Source: Acidobacteriota bacterium (GTDB taxonomy: Bacteria > Actinomycetota > Acidimicrobiia > Acidimicrobiales > RAAP-2). Taken from it: a stretch of DNA of 62,064 bases. Numbering within the stretch: the stretch's first letter is position 1; each line of letters starts with the position of its first letter. Below, piece by piece: positions 61,295 to 62,064 of this stretch. The DNA lies in NCBI GenBank assembly GCA_028873575.1, contig JAGWHY010000005.1:1-62064 (forward strand), given 5' to 3'. Under the pieces are notes generated by a model. The model had not been told where the DNA came from and did no database searches. It saw only the letters and a list, made by a program, of their open reading frames with translations. The translations under genes were made by a program, and so were the position numbers.

Positions 61295-61980
61295 GACGCC
61301 CTCGTCGCGACGAACTGCTGGCTAAGGCCCCCCATAACTCGTCGGTGATTTACGGCGCGAAAGCCGGCGTCGTGAAACATGGCGGTGAGCACGTCGCTGG
61401 GGGGCAGGTACGCCGTCGACGCCGGCAAGTAGTGGTACGCCGCACGGTCACTGAGCAGCGAGCCAATGAAGGGCACTACGCGGCGGAACCAAAGGCGAAA
61501 ACCGGCGCGCCAGAGACCACCCGTAGGTTCGGCGATCTCGAGAACCGAGATTCGACCCCCGGGTCGCACGACGCGCCCCATCTCGCGAATCGTGGCCGCG
61601 AGGTCCGTGAAATTGCGCAACGCGTAACCGCAGGTTGCGCCGTCAAAGGAGCCGTCGGCGAACGGCAGTTGGCACGCGTCGGCTTGCACGCGCGGGGCGT
61701 CGCCACGCCCCGCGGCGAGCATGCCAAAGCTGAGGTCAGTAGCGACCGAACGATGGCCCTGACGTACTAACTCGCGTGCGAAATCGCCCGTGCCCGCGGC
61801 GACGTCGAGGACCACGCTCGACGGCACGAGCCGTAGGTCCGCCACGGCGCGACGGCGCCACCGTCCGACGAGTCCGAAGGTCATGATGGCGTTGACGAAT
61901 TCGTAGCGATGGGCGATCGCGTCGAACATCGCGCGAACCTGACGCGTCTTCGCCTCACCTTGGGGGAGGGGAGTCGGCAC
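61291..61980 (-). CDS. menG: Demethylmenaquinone methyltransferase (UbiE/MenG family)
   Basis: This 229-residue SAM-dependent methyltransferase carries out the last step of menaquinone synthesis. N-terminal VRAMFDAIAHRYEFVNAIMTFGLVGRWRR is the first UbiE signature. The SAM motif is VLDVAAGTGDFARELV, and the middle has FADGSFDGATCGYALRNFTDL. GGLSQQFVATRAS ends the protein. GTG 61980 lies 3 bases after the end of the upstream partial gene, and the stop overlaps the menF start, so the three are cotranscribed leftward. Confidence 0.93.
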   Translation of the reverse strand: MPTPLPQGEAKTRQVRAMFDAIAHRYEFVNAIMTFGLVGRWRRRAVADLRLVPSSVVLDVAAGTGDFARELVRQGHRSVATDLSFGMLAAGRGDAPRVQADACQLPFADGSFDGATCGYALRNFTDLAATIREMGRVVRPGGRISVLEIAEPTGGLWRAGFRLWFRRVVPFIGSLLSDRAAYHYLPASTAYLPPSDVLTAMFHDAGFRAVNHRRVMGGLSQQFVATRAS

Positions 61981-61983
61981 GAA

Positions 61984-62064
61984 TCAGCTGTAGTAGCGAA
62001 AGACGACTTGAGCGACGCACGAGGGCTTGGGCGCGTCCTTCACTTCGACGACCACGTCGAGCGC
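61984..62064 (-). CDS. C-terminal fragment, probably MaoC-like dehydratase
   Basis: The frame runs in from the right edge and ends with TGA at 61984-61986. The last 26 residues include LDVVVEVKDAPKPSC and VAQVVFRYYS. The pattern K-P-(A/S)-x-V-A-x-x-x-x-R-Y-Y is common at the end of MaoC-type (R)-specific enoyl-CoA hydratases. The fragment is too short for certainty. It precedes menG by 3 bases. Confidence 0.5.
   Translation of the reverse strand, partial: ALDVVVEVKDAPKPSCVAQVVFRYYS

Overview
The window is a GC-rich stretch of an actinobacterial chromosome. Several markers point there independently: a mycothiol ligase (mshC), a relative of the mycothiol-dependent nitroreductase, an F420:NADP oxidoreductase, a phosphatidylinositol mannoside module (pgsA-PatA-pimA), the MurT-GatD lipid II amidation pair, and a small RNA with the hallmarks of the actinobacterial 6C class. 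The order thrS-HIT-pgsA-PatA-pimA ... pdxS-pdxT ... yebC-ruvCAB ... yajC-secDF-relA-hisS-aspS-rarA-alaS-ruvX-mltG-aroE matches, from memory, the order in Mycobacterium tuberculosis. A DabA-type inorganic carbon transporter and the limited insertion of other genes suggest a deep-branching actinobacterium, perhaps Acidimicrobiia. There is no rRNA gene here to settle this.

Layout. 1-3884: end of a DabB-like membrane protein, dabA, a small unknown gene, an InhA-like enoyl-ACP reductase, and a coding-looking frame without a usual start. 3971-10674: mostly single genes (FAD oxidoreductase, cupin, broken msrB with intact msrA, DinB protein, EamA permease, mscL with a zinc ribbon, secreted SGNH hydrolase, DEDDh exonuclease). 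10867-18676: divergent trpE and trpG, peptidase E, acyl-CoA dehydrogenase, and a leftward group LysR-AlkA-M20-DsbA. 18741-22148: 6C-like RNA, murT-gatD, plsC and a membrane protein. 22212-26365: tRNA-Val(CAC), three transport or membrane genes and a second InhA-like gene. 26408-54768: a long rightward block covering mycothiol, threonyl-tRNA synthetase, PIM lipids, vitamin B6, Holliday junction processing, Sec export, stringent response, three more aminoacyl-tRNA synthetases and cell-wall genes. 54765-62064: a second SEDS protein, ppk1, a flippase-like protein, a polyprenol mannose synthase and menaquinone genes, ending in a partial MaoC-like gene.

Two general features stand out. Many genes inside runs overlap by 4 bp (ATGA or GTGA), implying coupled translation. 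At least fifteen transcription-unit heads have a -10-like TANNNT hexamer exactly 6 or 7 bases before the start codon and no Shine-Dalgarno sequence, which points to leaderless mRNAs and helped fix several starts.

I saw no insertion sequence, prophage, CRISPR array or clearly novel multi-gene system. The more unusual items are a decayed msrB whose key cysteines are gone, an M48-like protein whose HExxH has become HCLAR, a CPWA thioredoxin-fold protein, and a rarA gene whose conserved N-terminus can only begin at a non-standard codon.
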